From assembly GCA_016271365.2 (NCBI GenBank), contig CM057459.1, positions 823,300,501-823,364,500 of the forward strand: 64,000 nucleotides of DNA, in the 5' to 3' direction. The notes under the pieces are model-generated. The model made no database searches and was not told the DNA's origin. It saw only the letters and a list, made by a program, of their open reading frames with translations. The DNA is from Neoceratodus forsteri (lineage: Eukaryota > Chordata > Ceratodontiformes > Ceratodontidae). The translations under genes were made by a program, and so were the position numbers. Shown here in pieces: positions 54,675 through 64,000 of the stretch (positions are counted from its first letter, which is position 1; every line of letters begins with the position of its first letter).

Positions 54675-55782
54675 TAGGGCAGTGCAGTGGCTGAATATTA
54701 GTTCCCAAATACCACAAACAGTAGGGCACCCAAATATCCATAAGCCCTTCCTGAATAGGGGACTATTCAGATTCAGGAAAAGAGTATTCAGCCAAGTCCA
54801 TAATAAAAAATAAATAAAAAAAGAGTCCCTCCTCCTCCTTTCCAGACCCCAAAAAGCAGTAAAAAAGATCCCCACCCCCACCCTATATCACCAGTCCAAT
54901 CCCACTCTTATTCTTCCAGCAACCACAATTTGTTACATTTAAATTATAAAATGTTAAATAAATCCATCGATGGATGATCAGCACAACCCATCCACTTCAA
55001 CAGCCAGCTGCTGTCTTTCTTATTGTATAGCTCATTGTTTAAAAAAAATCATTTAAGTCCCCCACCCCCAGCCCTGGCATCACCCTACTACTACGCTCCA
55101 CCCCCCAGCACCCAGTTCTTAATTGGAGAAGGTGAAAAGAACAAACATGTCCTTTTCCATGGCTGCCCACCCCTTATGAATGAAAGCACTCATACTCTTG
55201 CTTTCTTTGTAGTAAAAATAGCGGGTTTTACTACAGCGAGAACAAGAGTGTGAGCGCTTTCGCTCATCAGCATTTTTCATTTTATTCATTCATGGCTGGC
55301 TGTGGGGGAGGGTGGGTATGAGCCACTCTTCTTCTCCAATTAAGAACTGGGTGCCGAAGGGAGGAGGATGGGAGAGGAGTAGGGTGCTGCCAGGCTGGGG
55401 GTGGGGGTGGGGGACAGAATTGAATTTTTTTGTTTTACCAACAACAACGTTTACGATAAGAAAGATGGTAGCTGGCCATGGAGGTGGGCAGGTTGTGCCA
55501 GTTGTCCATTGAGGGGATTTATTTAACAGTTAATAATTAAATATAACAAATTGTGGGTGACAGGGTAAGGAGGGTGGGACTGGACTTATGATAGACGATG
55601 AGTGGAAGAGGATCATATTTTACTGTTTTTTGGGGGCTGGAAAAGAGGGGAGGGGCTTTGTTTTACTTTTTTTTCTTTTACTTTTATTTTAATTGGGTGC
55701 TGAATACGAATATCCAAATACCCAAATAATTGGCTGCCAAATACAAATATTTAGTCTGAATATTCAAATAAGCCCAGCCTTA
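54675..55782. mobile_element. Foldback element 3, hAT-like ends
   Basis: The left end TAGGGCAGTG and inverted right end TAAGGCTGGG sit between GTTTCAGC (54667-54674) and GTTTCAAT (55783-55790), 6 of 8 identical. The arms pair over most of the length: CACAATTTGTTACATTTAA and AAATATAACAAATTGTG, CACCCAGTTCTTAATTGGAG and CTCCAATTAAGAACTGGGTG, and around the centre AAGCACTCATACTCTTGC with GAACAAGAGTGTGAGCGCTT. The loop is ATAGCGGG near 55218. Non-coding; needs an outside transposase. Confidence 0.72.
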
Positions 55783-55865
55783 GTTTCAATCTATTTTTCT
55801 CAACTCTGAATTTTAGCCACATAGTCCTCCCTTCCCCCTGTCATTTTCTTGAGTTCCCTGTTTAA

Positions 55866-57360
55866 ACATAGAAACATAGAATTTGATGGCAGATAAGGAC
55901 CACTTTTCCCACATAGTCTGCCCAATTTCCTACCTAATGGATAAGCTGCAGATTCTAGTTAACCAACAGCCTACTTCCTCCCACCCCCCCACTAGTACTG
56001 CCTTATGTCTCTCCCATGCATTCTTGAATTCCCCCACTGTTCTTGACTCCATAACCTCCTCAGGAAGACTGTTAAATACATCCACAACCCTCTTCATGAA
56101 AAAGTATTTCTTCACATTACCTCTGAACCGTCCCTCTCTATCTTCAAATTGTGCCCCCTTATTCTTGCGCATCTCTTTTTATGAAATATACTACCCTCTT
56201 GGACTTTGCTGAGTCCCTTGAGGTACTTGAATGTTTCTATCATGTCTCCCCTCTCCTTTCTTTCCTCAAGGGTATACATATTAAGCTCCTTTAGTCTTTC
56301 ATCTTATGTCTTCTGGTGCAGACCCTGCCCCATTTTGGTTGCCCTCCTCTGGACAGCCTCCAGTCTCTCTATGTCTTTGTGGAGATGGGGTCTCCAGAAC
56401 TGCATGCAGTACTTCAGATGGGGTCTTACCAACTGTCTGTACAGAGGGATAACAACTTCCTGTTTTCTACTGTTGATGCCTCTCCCTATGCATCCCAGTA
56501 TCCCCCCAGCCTTCCTTACTGCCTTTTCACATTGCTTGGCCACCTTTAGGTCATCTGATATAATTACCCCCAGGTCCCTTTCCCTTTTTACGGTTGTCAG
56601 TATCTCACCCCCCCATTGTGTACTTTTCCCCAGTGTTTTTGTTTCCCAGGTGCATTACCTTGCTCTTCTTTGCATTGAATCTAAGCTGCCATATATTTGA
56701 CCATTTCTCCAACCTTGCCAAGTCCCTTCTCGTCCTTTCCACTCCATCCTTTGTATCAACCCTGTTGCAGATCTTTGTGTCATCTGCAAAGAGACATACT
56801 TTTCCTTCCAGTTGTTCTGCAATGTCACTTATAAAAACATTAAAAAGGACTGGTCCCAGTACTGAACCCTGCGGTACCCCGATAGTAACCATCCTTTCTT
56901 CACTGTGGACTCCATTTACTACTACTTTTTGCATCCTGTTGTCCAGCTAATTTTTTATCCCGGCTACCACCTTGGGACTGACTCCAAGGCTGGCTAACTT
57001 GTGTATTATTCTTTTGTGTGGGACTGTATCAAATGCCTTGCTAAAATCTAGGTAGGCTGGGTCCACAGCCCCTCCCTGGTCTACTACATTGGTCAACCAG
57101 TCAAAGAAATCTATTAGATTTGTCTGACATAACCTTCCCACTGTGAATCCATGCTGCCTTGGGTCCTCTGCCCCACTGACCTCTAGGTACTCAACTATTC
57201 TTTCCTTCAGAAGTGATTCCATAATTTTCCCTACCATTGAGGTCAAACTAACTGGTCTGTAGTTTCCTGCCTCTGCCCTGCTCCCACTTTTGTGAAGAGG
57301 AATCACATCCGAGCTTCTCCAGTCCTCATGTTTACCCCATTTTTTGCAACACTGGTCCTT
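55866..57360 (-). mobile_element. 5'-truncated CR1 LINE (element G), minus strand
   Basis: The 3' end at 55866 reads, on the minus strand, GTCCTTATCTGCCATCAAAT followed by TTCTATGTTTCTATG, the CR1 terminal repeat. The 5' truncation falls in the RT fingers near 57360. It is the best-preserved CR1 copy in the window. Confidence 0.87.
55930..57340 (-). pseudogene. CR1 reverse transcriptase (element G)
   Basis: 57305-56947 reads DVIPLHKSGSRAEAGNYRPV, GKIMESLLKERIVEYLEV, RQHGFTVGRLCQTNLIDFFD and YLDFSKAFDTVPHKRI. One stop at the LD-N-MQKVV junction (56944) leads to 56934-56605, with VPQGSVLGPVLFNVFISDIA and an intact CLFADDTKICNRV. 56543-56304 reads ILGCIGRGINSRKQEVVIPL and RPHLKYCMQFWRPHLHK. 56172-55930 is the C-terminal end. 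Only about three frame breaks separate the pieces, but endonuclease and ORF1 are missing. Confidence 0.87.
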
Positions 57361-58383
57361 CCAGCAAGCCTGTATTGTGTGTATTGTAGCCAACAAAACA
57401 GACAAAGTAGGCAGCTCTCAAATGACAAATACTTTTCTATAATGAATGAAAAGGCAAACAAATTCAGCATCCAGTAAAAAGGTTGAGTAGAACCCCTACC
57501 ACTTTGAGTCAAATTGTGAAAACAATACCTTCCTCTACTAAAGTCAGTGGAGCATTAGAAGTAGCTGTGCTTTGTGCAGTGTCCTCAACTGGTGGCTTCT
57601 TTGAACTGTCAGCAGCTCAGCTGTTTTGTCAGCTGGTCTTTCAAACTCAATTCTCCATGATTCTCCTTGGAGAGGGATCTTGGGTTTGGGAATCCAGATG
57701 CCAGATTGAGTTTTAATCTAGCCTGCTTTCGTTAATACTGCATCAGAGCTCCAGTCACCTGTAGTTTCATGATTTGAGCTTTGTAGCTGTCTTACAGGCT
57801 CTTGTCTTCTCCCTTGTCTAAGGTCCAAACTCTGGGATGATCCAGGTGGGAAGGAAAGGGACTGATGTTTGGGTCTTCAAGTAAATTAAAACTTTTCACA
57901 TGGCATCAATTTTGAGACAGTTTTTTTCTTTTTTTCTCCTCTTCCAACCTGGTTCTTTTCTTTTAAGAATGATGCCTCTATTTGCTCAATCACTGCCATG
58001 AAGTGCCATTTTTATGGCTGCAGTGGGCGGAGCCCTGCAGACGTTTTGCCATTACAGTAGAAAAAGGGAGCTATTCCGATTCCTAATGGACTAGATAAAA
58101 TTGGTGGTTTGTGCTATCACTCCACTAATTAATTGAATCAGTCTGTCATTCAGCTGAGCAGTGTTGTAATGCACTATTTTGTGTGATAGGCTTCAATCTG
58201 GGCAGAATTTTCTTTCAAGAAATGTTCATAGCTCATGAACATGTCATCTCAGTCAGCCTTTGAATGGAGATAAGCAGACAACCCTGGGACTATAGCAGTC
58301 AATAAGTCAAATGTCACAGAATGGAATGTTTATGTAGTAAATCATCTGATGTTACAAGTTTCACTGAAGATAAGTTAAAGAAA

Positions 58384-58384
<1 letters not shown>
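57361..58384. other. Unassigned sequence
   Basis: No gene or repeat family is recognised. Short open readings lack motifs. It could be ordinary intron or intergenic DNA. Confidence 0.4.
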
Positions 58385-58423
<39 letters not shown>

Positions 58424-58472
58424 AAGCACATTACATTAATTAGAAATATATAAAACACATCTGAGGATATTT

Positions 58473-58516
<44 letters not shown>

Positions 58517-58798
58517 GTTTTAAGCATTTAGAACAGCAGTTTTCCATGTGTAAAACTTTAATGTAAGAGATTCCTCCTACCCCTTTTAAGTTAAAATCAA
58601 CTTTATAAACCCATGAAGCATAAAGAGATACTGTCTGTGTATGTGCTGAGCACTTAGTTAAAATGAAGACATCTTGTACTAGCAGAAAATTATCTGACAT
58701 ATGATTTTTTACACATATTTTCAATGCTGGTACTAGGTAAACATGTTTCTGTCTGTAACTATGAGTGTGTGTGTGTGTGTGTGTGTATGTGTGTGTGC
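58385..58798. repeat. Three (TG)n microsatellites
   Basis: Pure TG runs at 58385-58421 and 58474-58510, and an interrupted run at 58764-58798. A 129-codon minus-strand reading here is the translated CA repeat and is not a gene. Confidence 0.9.
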
Positions 58799-58939
58799 AT
58801 GCGCGTACCTGCATGCACCTGTGTGGCACTTTGTTAACCCTTTAATGGTACATTAATCTTTTCCTAATCTGTTTGCTAATGTCTGTAATACTATACTGTA
58901 GAAGAACATGAAGAAGTGCATGTGTGTTGGTGTGTCAGC

Positions 58940-59015
58940 GTGCTTATCCTAAACATAATAAAAGTTAGGGTTAGATGAATAAGTAAATAAATGCCATATA
59001 AGAGAGTATATGTGT
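58940..59015 (+). repeat. Direct repeat (partner 60228-60303)
   Basis: GTGCTTATCCTAAA, then AGTTAGGGTTAGATG and TAAGTAAATAAATGCCATAT, recurs at 60228-60303. The CR1 copy H lies between the two. Confidence 0.75.
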
Positions 59016-59044
59016 TATTCCTCATATAGCAATTAAATGAACAC

Positions 59045-60185
59045 AGACAGTCCCTCACCATTCATGCACATGGACACCCTTGACCAGCTGGTCATGGTCT
59101 CTGCCCCAGTCAAATGGGTTCTGTCCTGGTAACTGTTTAACCCCAACCACCACCCCCTCTGGAAGGCTATTACAGGCCTCCACCACCCTGTCCATGAAAA
59201 AAATATTTTCTCATGTTTCCCCTGAGCCTTCCCCCACTCACTTTAGTTTGTGCCCCTTTGGCATGGAGCATCTCTTACTTTGGATGGTACTTCCTCCCTG
59301 TTCTCTGTTTATATCAATGATGTAGTTGCATGTCTCAATCATGTCCCCCTTCCTTCTTTCCTGCAGAGAATACATAGTTAACCCTTTAATCATTCCTCAT
59401 AGGTCTTATCACACAGCCCCTGCATCACTTTACTTGCCCTCCACTGCACTGCCTCCACCCTGTCTATGTTTTTTCTCAGATGGGGCCCCCAGAACTGGAT
59501 GCAGTATTCCAGGTATGGCCTTGTAAGTGTGTTATACAGAGACAAGATGTTCTCCCTCTTTCTACTCGTGATGCCCCTCTCTATGCATGCAAGCATCTGG
59601 CTAGCCGTTCCTGCTGCCTTATCACACTGCCTAGTTTCTCTCTAGGTCCTCTAGGATTGAGAACTCCCAGTTCCCTTTTCTGCTTTGTGACTGTCAGTAC
59701 CTCCCCACCTACCTTGTTTGTACTTTGTCCCAGGTTCTTGTGCCCTATGTGCATGATCCTGCACTTCCTTGCATTGAATCCAAACCATTTCTCCAGTTTT
59801 CTAAGGACTTCCCTCATTTGTCAACACCCCCTGGAATGTCTACCCTTTTGCATATCTTTTTTATGATCTGCGAAGAGTCATACCTTCCCTTCCAGTCCCT
59901 CCACAATATCCCCAATAAAGACATTGAAGAGGACCTGCCCCAACACAGACCCAGGCGGCACCATGCTTATTACCTCTCCCTCTCCAGAGTATTCTCTGTT
60001 TACCACAACCCTCTGACTCCTGACATTCAGCCAGTTTTCCATGCACAGAACTATTTTAGGATCCACCCCAGGCTGTGCAGTTTGTTAATCAGCCTTCTAT
60101 GGGGGACACTGTTGAATGCCTTTCTGAAGTCCAGATAGGCCAAATCCACCGCACCTCCCTGGTCCTCTACCTTAGTTACTTAGTC
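59045..60185 (-). mobile_element. 5'-truncated CR1 LINE (element H), minus strand, strongly decayed
   Basis: It carries the palm, thumb and C-terminal part of CR1 plus 3' UTR; the truncated end is near 60185 (LAYLDFRKAFN-like reading at ~60140-60105). The TTCTATG terminus is not preserved. Confidence 0.75.
59200..60160 (-). pseudogene. CR1 reverse transcriptase remnant (element H)
   Basis: 60066-59878 reads RSQRVVVNREYSGEG and PPGSVLGQVLFNVFIGDIVE. The catalytic box at ~59880-59860 reads LFADH behind a stop, so FADD became FADH. 59817-59581 gives WFGFNARKCRIMHIGHKN and KRELG. 59596-59390 gives ERGITSRKRENILSLYNTLT and RPYLEYCIQFWGPHLRK. There are many frame breaks. It is older-looking than elements C and G. 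Confidence 0.78.
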
Positions 60186-60304
60186 ATGCTGTAGATTAGT
60201 ACAGTGAGTTAGTAAAAAAACAACACAGTGCTTATCCTAAATACAGTAAATGTTAAGGTTAGATGTATAAGTAAATAAATGCCATATAAGGCAGTGTATG
60301 TGTG

Positions 60305-60307
<3 letters not shown>

Positions 60308-60339
<32 letters not shown>

Positions 60340-60383
60340 AATGCTTTGTGTGTGTAGACAGTGCACTGCTAAGTTATACTGGA

Positions 60384-60416
<33 letters not shown>

Positions 60417-60426
60417 TGTATGTTTA

Positions 60427-60455
<29 letters not shown>
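60308..60455. repeat. (TG)n, (TA)n and (ATGTGT)n microsatellites
   Basis: TG run 60308-60338, TA run 60384-60408 and ATGTGT repeats 60418-60455. The last two lie inside the first unit of the ~300-bp tandem repeat. Confidence 0.9.
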
Positions 60456-60457
<2 letters not shown>

Positions 60458-61725
60458 TAGTCAGAATGTGTGTATCACAACAATTAGAAAGTGCAGTTAT
60501 GTGGCTCAGAGGTTAGTGCAAACATTGCTAGTCTACATTTCCCCACAATCTAGATCAGTTTTGGCCTTATGCTTGTCATTGCTGATTTAAATGAGGTGAC
60601 AACCCCCCACCCTCCAATGTCCCTCAGAGTTTTAAATGAAGAAAATGGCCCTCAATGTATTTTTTTTCTGTAAAAATGTGTGTAGCCAGTCAGCCCACCA
60701 GCACAGCAGTTGGATTTCCATCTGCAATGCTGGCGACCCGGGTTCAGGAATGGAATCGAGTCGCCAGAGGGCCGGCCAGGAGGAGAAGGATGGAGCATCT
60801 GGGGACAGCTCTCCTTCTCTGGGGGGAAGGTGGGGACATGCATCGGTGCATGCTGACTCCTGGCAGAGGCTGGGAGCACACCAATGACACCTGATGCGGA
60901 GTTCAAGGGGGAGTGGCAGATGTCTGGCGTATGCCTTGACGTCAGGACGTCACTCCCCACAAGAAAACCAGGAAAATACTCCCTGGCTGGCCGGATGATG
61001 GCCCCTCTGCCCTCTGATGCTGCCGATCCCATGACCGGCATGCCTCAGCAGTACCCCAGGCCAATGGAAAGAGTGCGCTGGCTACCCCCACTGGTGTCTT
61101 CCCCCTTGGAGGAGGGGGACCCACCCGGTGAAGGGATACACCGGGTTACCCGGGGTGACTGCCATATGAGGTGATAGCTGGTATGGGAGTCGGGGCAGGC
61201 AGTCGGGAGGGGCGTTAGGGGACCAGAAGGAGTGGGCAGCCAGGGAAGGGGGCACAAAAAAAAAATGTGTGTAGACAGTGCACTGCTATGTTATACTGGA
61301 ATATATGTGCATATATGTGCATATGTATAACTCAGTGTGTGTATATCATAACAATTAGAAAGTCCAGTAACATGGCTCATTGGTTAGTGCAAAAATTGTA
61401 GTCTACATTCCCCGCTATCTTGATAACTTTCAGCCTTATGCATTTCATTGCTGATTTAATTGAGGTGTTTAGTGGCACCCCCACCCCACCCTCTGATGTC
61501 CCTCAGAGCCTGAAAAGAAGAAAATGGTTCCTCGATGTCTTTTTTTTAAAGCTGTAAAAATGTGTATAGACAGGGCAGTGCTATGTTACACTGCAATATA
61601 TGAGCATATATGTGCAAATGTATTAGTCAGTGTGTGTATCACAACAATTAGTAAGTGCAGTTAGGTGTCTCACTGGTTAGTGCAAATATTGTTAGTTTAC
61701 AAATTTCCCACTGCCCACAATACCA
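60351..61725 (+). repeat. Three tandem ~300-bp units, split by an insertion
   Basis: Units begin TGTGTAGACA at 60351 and 61268 and TGTGTATAGA at 61561. Common blocks are ACAACAATTAG(A/T)AAGT, GGCTCA(G/T)(A/T)GGTTAGTGCA and CCCTC..ATGTCCCTCAGAG, with a T-run before the next start. With the 575-bp insertion and its duplication removed, unit lengths are ~328 and 293 bp; the third is cut short near 61725. TGGCTCAGAGG fits a pol III A box, but no B box is evident. Confidence 0.72.
60686..61260 (+). mobile_element. 575-bp GC-rich A-tailed retro-insertion with 14-bp target duplication
   Basis: AAAAATGTGTGTAG occurs at 60672-60685 and 61261-61274, just before and after. The insert ends GGGGGCACAAAAA. 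Its head, CAGCACAGCAGTTGGATTTC, then TGCAATGCTGGCGACCCGGG and TTCA, resembles a tRNA-derived SINE head with a weak B box. Downstream is GC-rich with no L2- or CR1-type tail. It looks like a SINE or composite non-autonomous element using L1-type machinery. Peptide readings through it are not convincing genes. Confidence 0.7.
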
Positions 61726-61739
61726 ATTATTTTGCATCT

Positions 61740-61940
61740 ATATTGGCTTTTGCTAGAGTTTGTTTCTCTTGTAGTTCCTTGGCTAAACCTTTTTCTTTGG
61801 CCATCAGACCATCCTCTCCACCTTCTTTGCCTGTATTAAAAATCTTTATTGCCTCCGTAACCTCTTGCAAATCCAGGGCAGAAAAGTCAGGACCTCTGTC
61901 CTATCTGCTCATACTCCATCTCCATCCTCCACACTAGGCT
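61740..61940 (-). pseudogene. Short unidentified coding-like stretch
   Basis: About 60 codons without a stop on the minus strand: DFSALDLQEVTEAIKIFNTG, then KEGGEDGLMAKEKGLAKELQ and EKQTLAKANIDA. The composition (K, E, A rich; helix-prone) looks like real coding sequence, perhaps part of a retroelement ORF1, but I do not recognise it. No start or partner domain is visible. Confidence 0.3.
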
Positions 61941-61984
61941 CCTCCATCCTCCCCAAAAAGAAACAACCAAAGAAGAGTAAGGGT

Positions 61985-62800
61985 ATTTTATTTAAAATAA
62001 AAGTAATGAAATATACAATAGATCAGAGAAAACAAAACAAAATCAACATACAAATATACAGTATAACATTTAGGTGATTGCTGAGCCCAAAAACAAACAA
62101 AAAAATGCAAATAGAAAAGAAAAAGAACTAGCAAATACTGCATTGACAAAACTTAAAAACAAACAAAAAATCAAACAAAAGAAAGGACGTGAATTCTCTG
62201 CATTAATCAGATTGCAACATTCTTAATTCCAACTCAGGTAAGACTTGTGATAAGTATTTAGACTATGGTGTGCTACTGTGTTCAGAAACCACTCCAAAAT
62301 GTTATGAGAAGCTGGCTGACATAATTGACTGATTCGGTATTATGTATCTTCTGTAGCATATGATGCAGTAAATGAAGTACTAATTCTGCAGAGTTTAATT
62401 TCTGCTGCATTTGCAGAGTGTAGCATGCTTGCCACAGATAATACAGCATTTACAATGAGGCAAAATTTAACTATAATATAAAGGGTGATACTGCCCCCGC
62501 TGCCCCTGATATAGCCCTTGAACCAGTACCTGCTAATTAATTTACATAAACTCCTGATCTTTCCACATTTTATTCAGCAACCCCTAGAACTCTTTTGCAT
62601 ATGGGCAGTCTAACAAAAGGTGATACAAAAAAAGGCGAGCTTGAGTTTCTGGGATATCTAAACTGTTCTCTGTTGGGCAATTCTGTCCCTCAATTTGTGT
62701 TATAAGGAGTCCTTCACTGCCATTCTGCCATGTACCCCATATCACATAATCTCCCACACTTGTCTGTGAATTTGAGGATTCTGTAGTTGCTGTAATGCTG
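61985..62800 (-). mobile_element. Tx1/L1-like LINE 3' end, minus strand
   Basis: RLFLYHLLLDCPYAKEF (~62640-62590) followed by GLLNKMW matches the C-terminal zinc-binding block HxLxxCPxAxxFW of LINE reverse transcriptases. Downstream is ~600 bp of non-coding AT-rich sequence ending in AATAAAATACCC near 61985, suitable as a 3' UTR. The RT core is not seen upstream in the remaining window. Confidence 0.48.
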
Positions 62801-64000
62801 TGTCTGTCTTATCAAGTGGGCAAAATGTTAACAGCAGGCTGGGTAAAAACAAAAGGGAAAAACATTTACTGGCTTGTGGGTCAGCACCATATATTTGAGC
62901 TCAGGTGAATACAGCATCTATTTTAGTGTATCATATAAATTTTATTTTTCACACCCTTCATCAGAAAATATATTAAATGTTGAGAAATGCAAAACAAATA
63001 CAGTAGTCCACTGATTGTATGAAACAACCTTTTTTTGCACAACTTTAAGTGAAAATGGAATGAGGATTGTGAAATAAAAATTATATAACACATTAAAATA
63101 GATGTTTATTTATTTAAAGGTAAAATGCAAATGTATTTTAAAAAATACCCCTTTTTGCTTATACAAGGACAATCAGGCCTTACTATTACAAATAAACTGC
63201 AGGAACTGCAATGTTTTGTCTAAATGCTATTTTATTGTCTTTCATATTTGATGGTTTATAGAAAGGCCCTCGAACTTTTTCATACCAGCTGGTGGAATCT
63301 TGGGTGAGCAGTGATGTAATTTAAGCAAGAATTATATAATTTTCGTCAAGGTCCTAGCAGCTTAGTATACACACAGTACATCAGATTATGAAATGGCAAA
63401 AATCAGTTGTCACTTAAAACAGTATTAAATGTACTCTAACATATATTTAATATCTATTAACTTTCACAGGTTAATCAGTAAACGTTTGGAGACAGTATTA
63501 AAAAAGAGAAGGTGTGCCCAAACTTCCTCTGGTCATGTATTTTTTTCTCATTTTCCTTACTAACCTTAATGTAGTTATATTTTGCTTCATTCCATTTGCT
63601 GAAATTCTACACTTTCAATATTATGAATTTTCCCTGTAATGGGATCTCTTCCTCCCAGAATTTGTACCACTACCCTTGTAACTCTTCTAAAATATTTACT
63701 TATGTCCTGCACCTCTTCATAATTTGTAATCTACCCGATCTTCAACTAATGTAGGACCTTTATTCATGTTTCTTAAGATGTGAACCTCTTTTACACTACC
63801 CTCACAGTTTTTTTTACATTTACCCCTCCCTACCAAAATGTGCACTTTTTACTCCAGCTTCCATTCAAATATGAACCACTTTTTCTACACACCCTCTCAA
63901 AATCGATACTTTAGCCCCACCACCATATATGTGTGCATCTACACCTACACTCCCCCAAATGTACATCGCTTGCACTCCTCTCTAAATTAGTAACTACACC
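62801..64000. other. Unassigned AT-rich sequence
   Basis: No gene or named repeat is recognised. 63780-64000 is a C/T/A-rich tract with repeating ..CACTTTTTACTCC.. / ..AACCACTTTTTCTACAC.. phrases that may be a diverged minisatellite. Confidence 0.4.

Noticed and set aside
58440..58829. 129-codon minus-strand reading rich in HTHTHT
   Set aside because: Translated CA microsatellite.
60652..61257. Several 60-130-codon readings on both strands of the 575-bp insertion
   Set aside because: High GC leaves few stops in any frame; no start context, motif or conservation is visible, and the insert looks like a non-coding retroelement.

Overview
This is a vertebrate genomic window made almost entirely of transposable elements in several states of decay. 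I find no intact host protein gene, no tRNA or rRNA gene, no CRISPR array and no bacterial feature. The mix of CR1, L2-type, L1/Tx1-type, Penelope-like and Ngaro-type (tyrosine-recombinase) retroelements with hAT- and Harbinger-like DNA elements and a MIR-like SINE suggests an amphibian or other large-genome, non-mammalian vertebrate. The species is inference only.

Layout. 0-8 kb: a hairpin, a GCCCGCGATCGGGC minisatellite, small foldback repeats, a broken Penelope-like element (minus strand) carrying a MIR-like SINE, a large foldback element (4.3-5.6 kb), and a Harbinger-like element (6.27-7.99 kb) with TAA target duplications. 8.3-11.5 kb: an L2-type LINE. 12-13.8 kb: a TA-flanked palindromic MITE, a Tx1/L1-like fragment and a foldback with ~140-bp arms. 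13.86-29.31 kb: what looks like one hAT-like non-autonomous element built of ~170-bp tandem units, swollen to 15 kb by an L2/Rex1-type LINE, a CR1, an L2 tail piece, an L2 and a full-length 6-kb L1 that has a perfect 15-bp target duplication. 29.6-33.4 kb: ~280-bp tandem units, short repeats and a Tx1-like endonuclease remnant.

34.0-53.8 kb: one Ngaro-type retrotransposon (gag-like ORF, reverse transcriptase/RNase H, tyrosine recombinase, SGNH-hydrolase-like domain) with the split terminal repeats A1 ... B1-A2-B2. It is about 6.4 kb once its insertions are subtracted. The insertions are a foldback element (34.7-35.7 kb), a CR1 (37.4-46.2 kb) that itself contains a complete L2 (38.2-42.8 kb) with a 2A-like motif, and an unidentified 3.55-kb sequence between perfect TGGCCATTTA repeats (47.2-50.7 kb).

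54.7-64 kb: a hAT-like foldback, two 5'-truncated CR1 copies, TG/TA/ATGTGT microsatellites, a ~300-bp tandem repeat split by a 575-bp A-tailed insertion, and a Tx1/L1-like 3' end. Every reverse transcriptase is interrupted by stops or frameshifts, so nothing here looks able to move by itself. The main interest is the readable order of insertion and a family of foldback repeats built on a CTAGACACCAGGGA motif.
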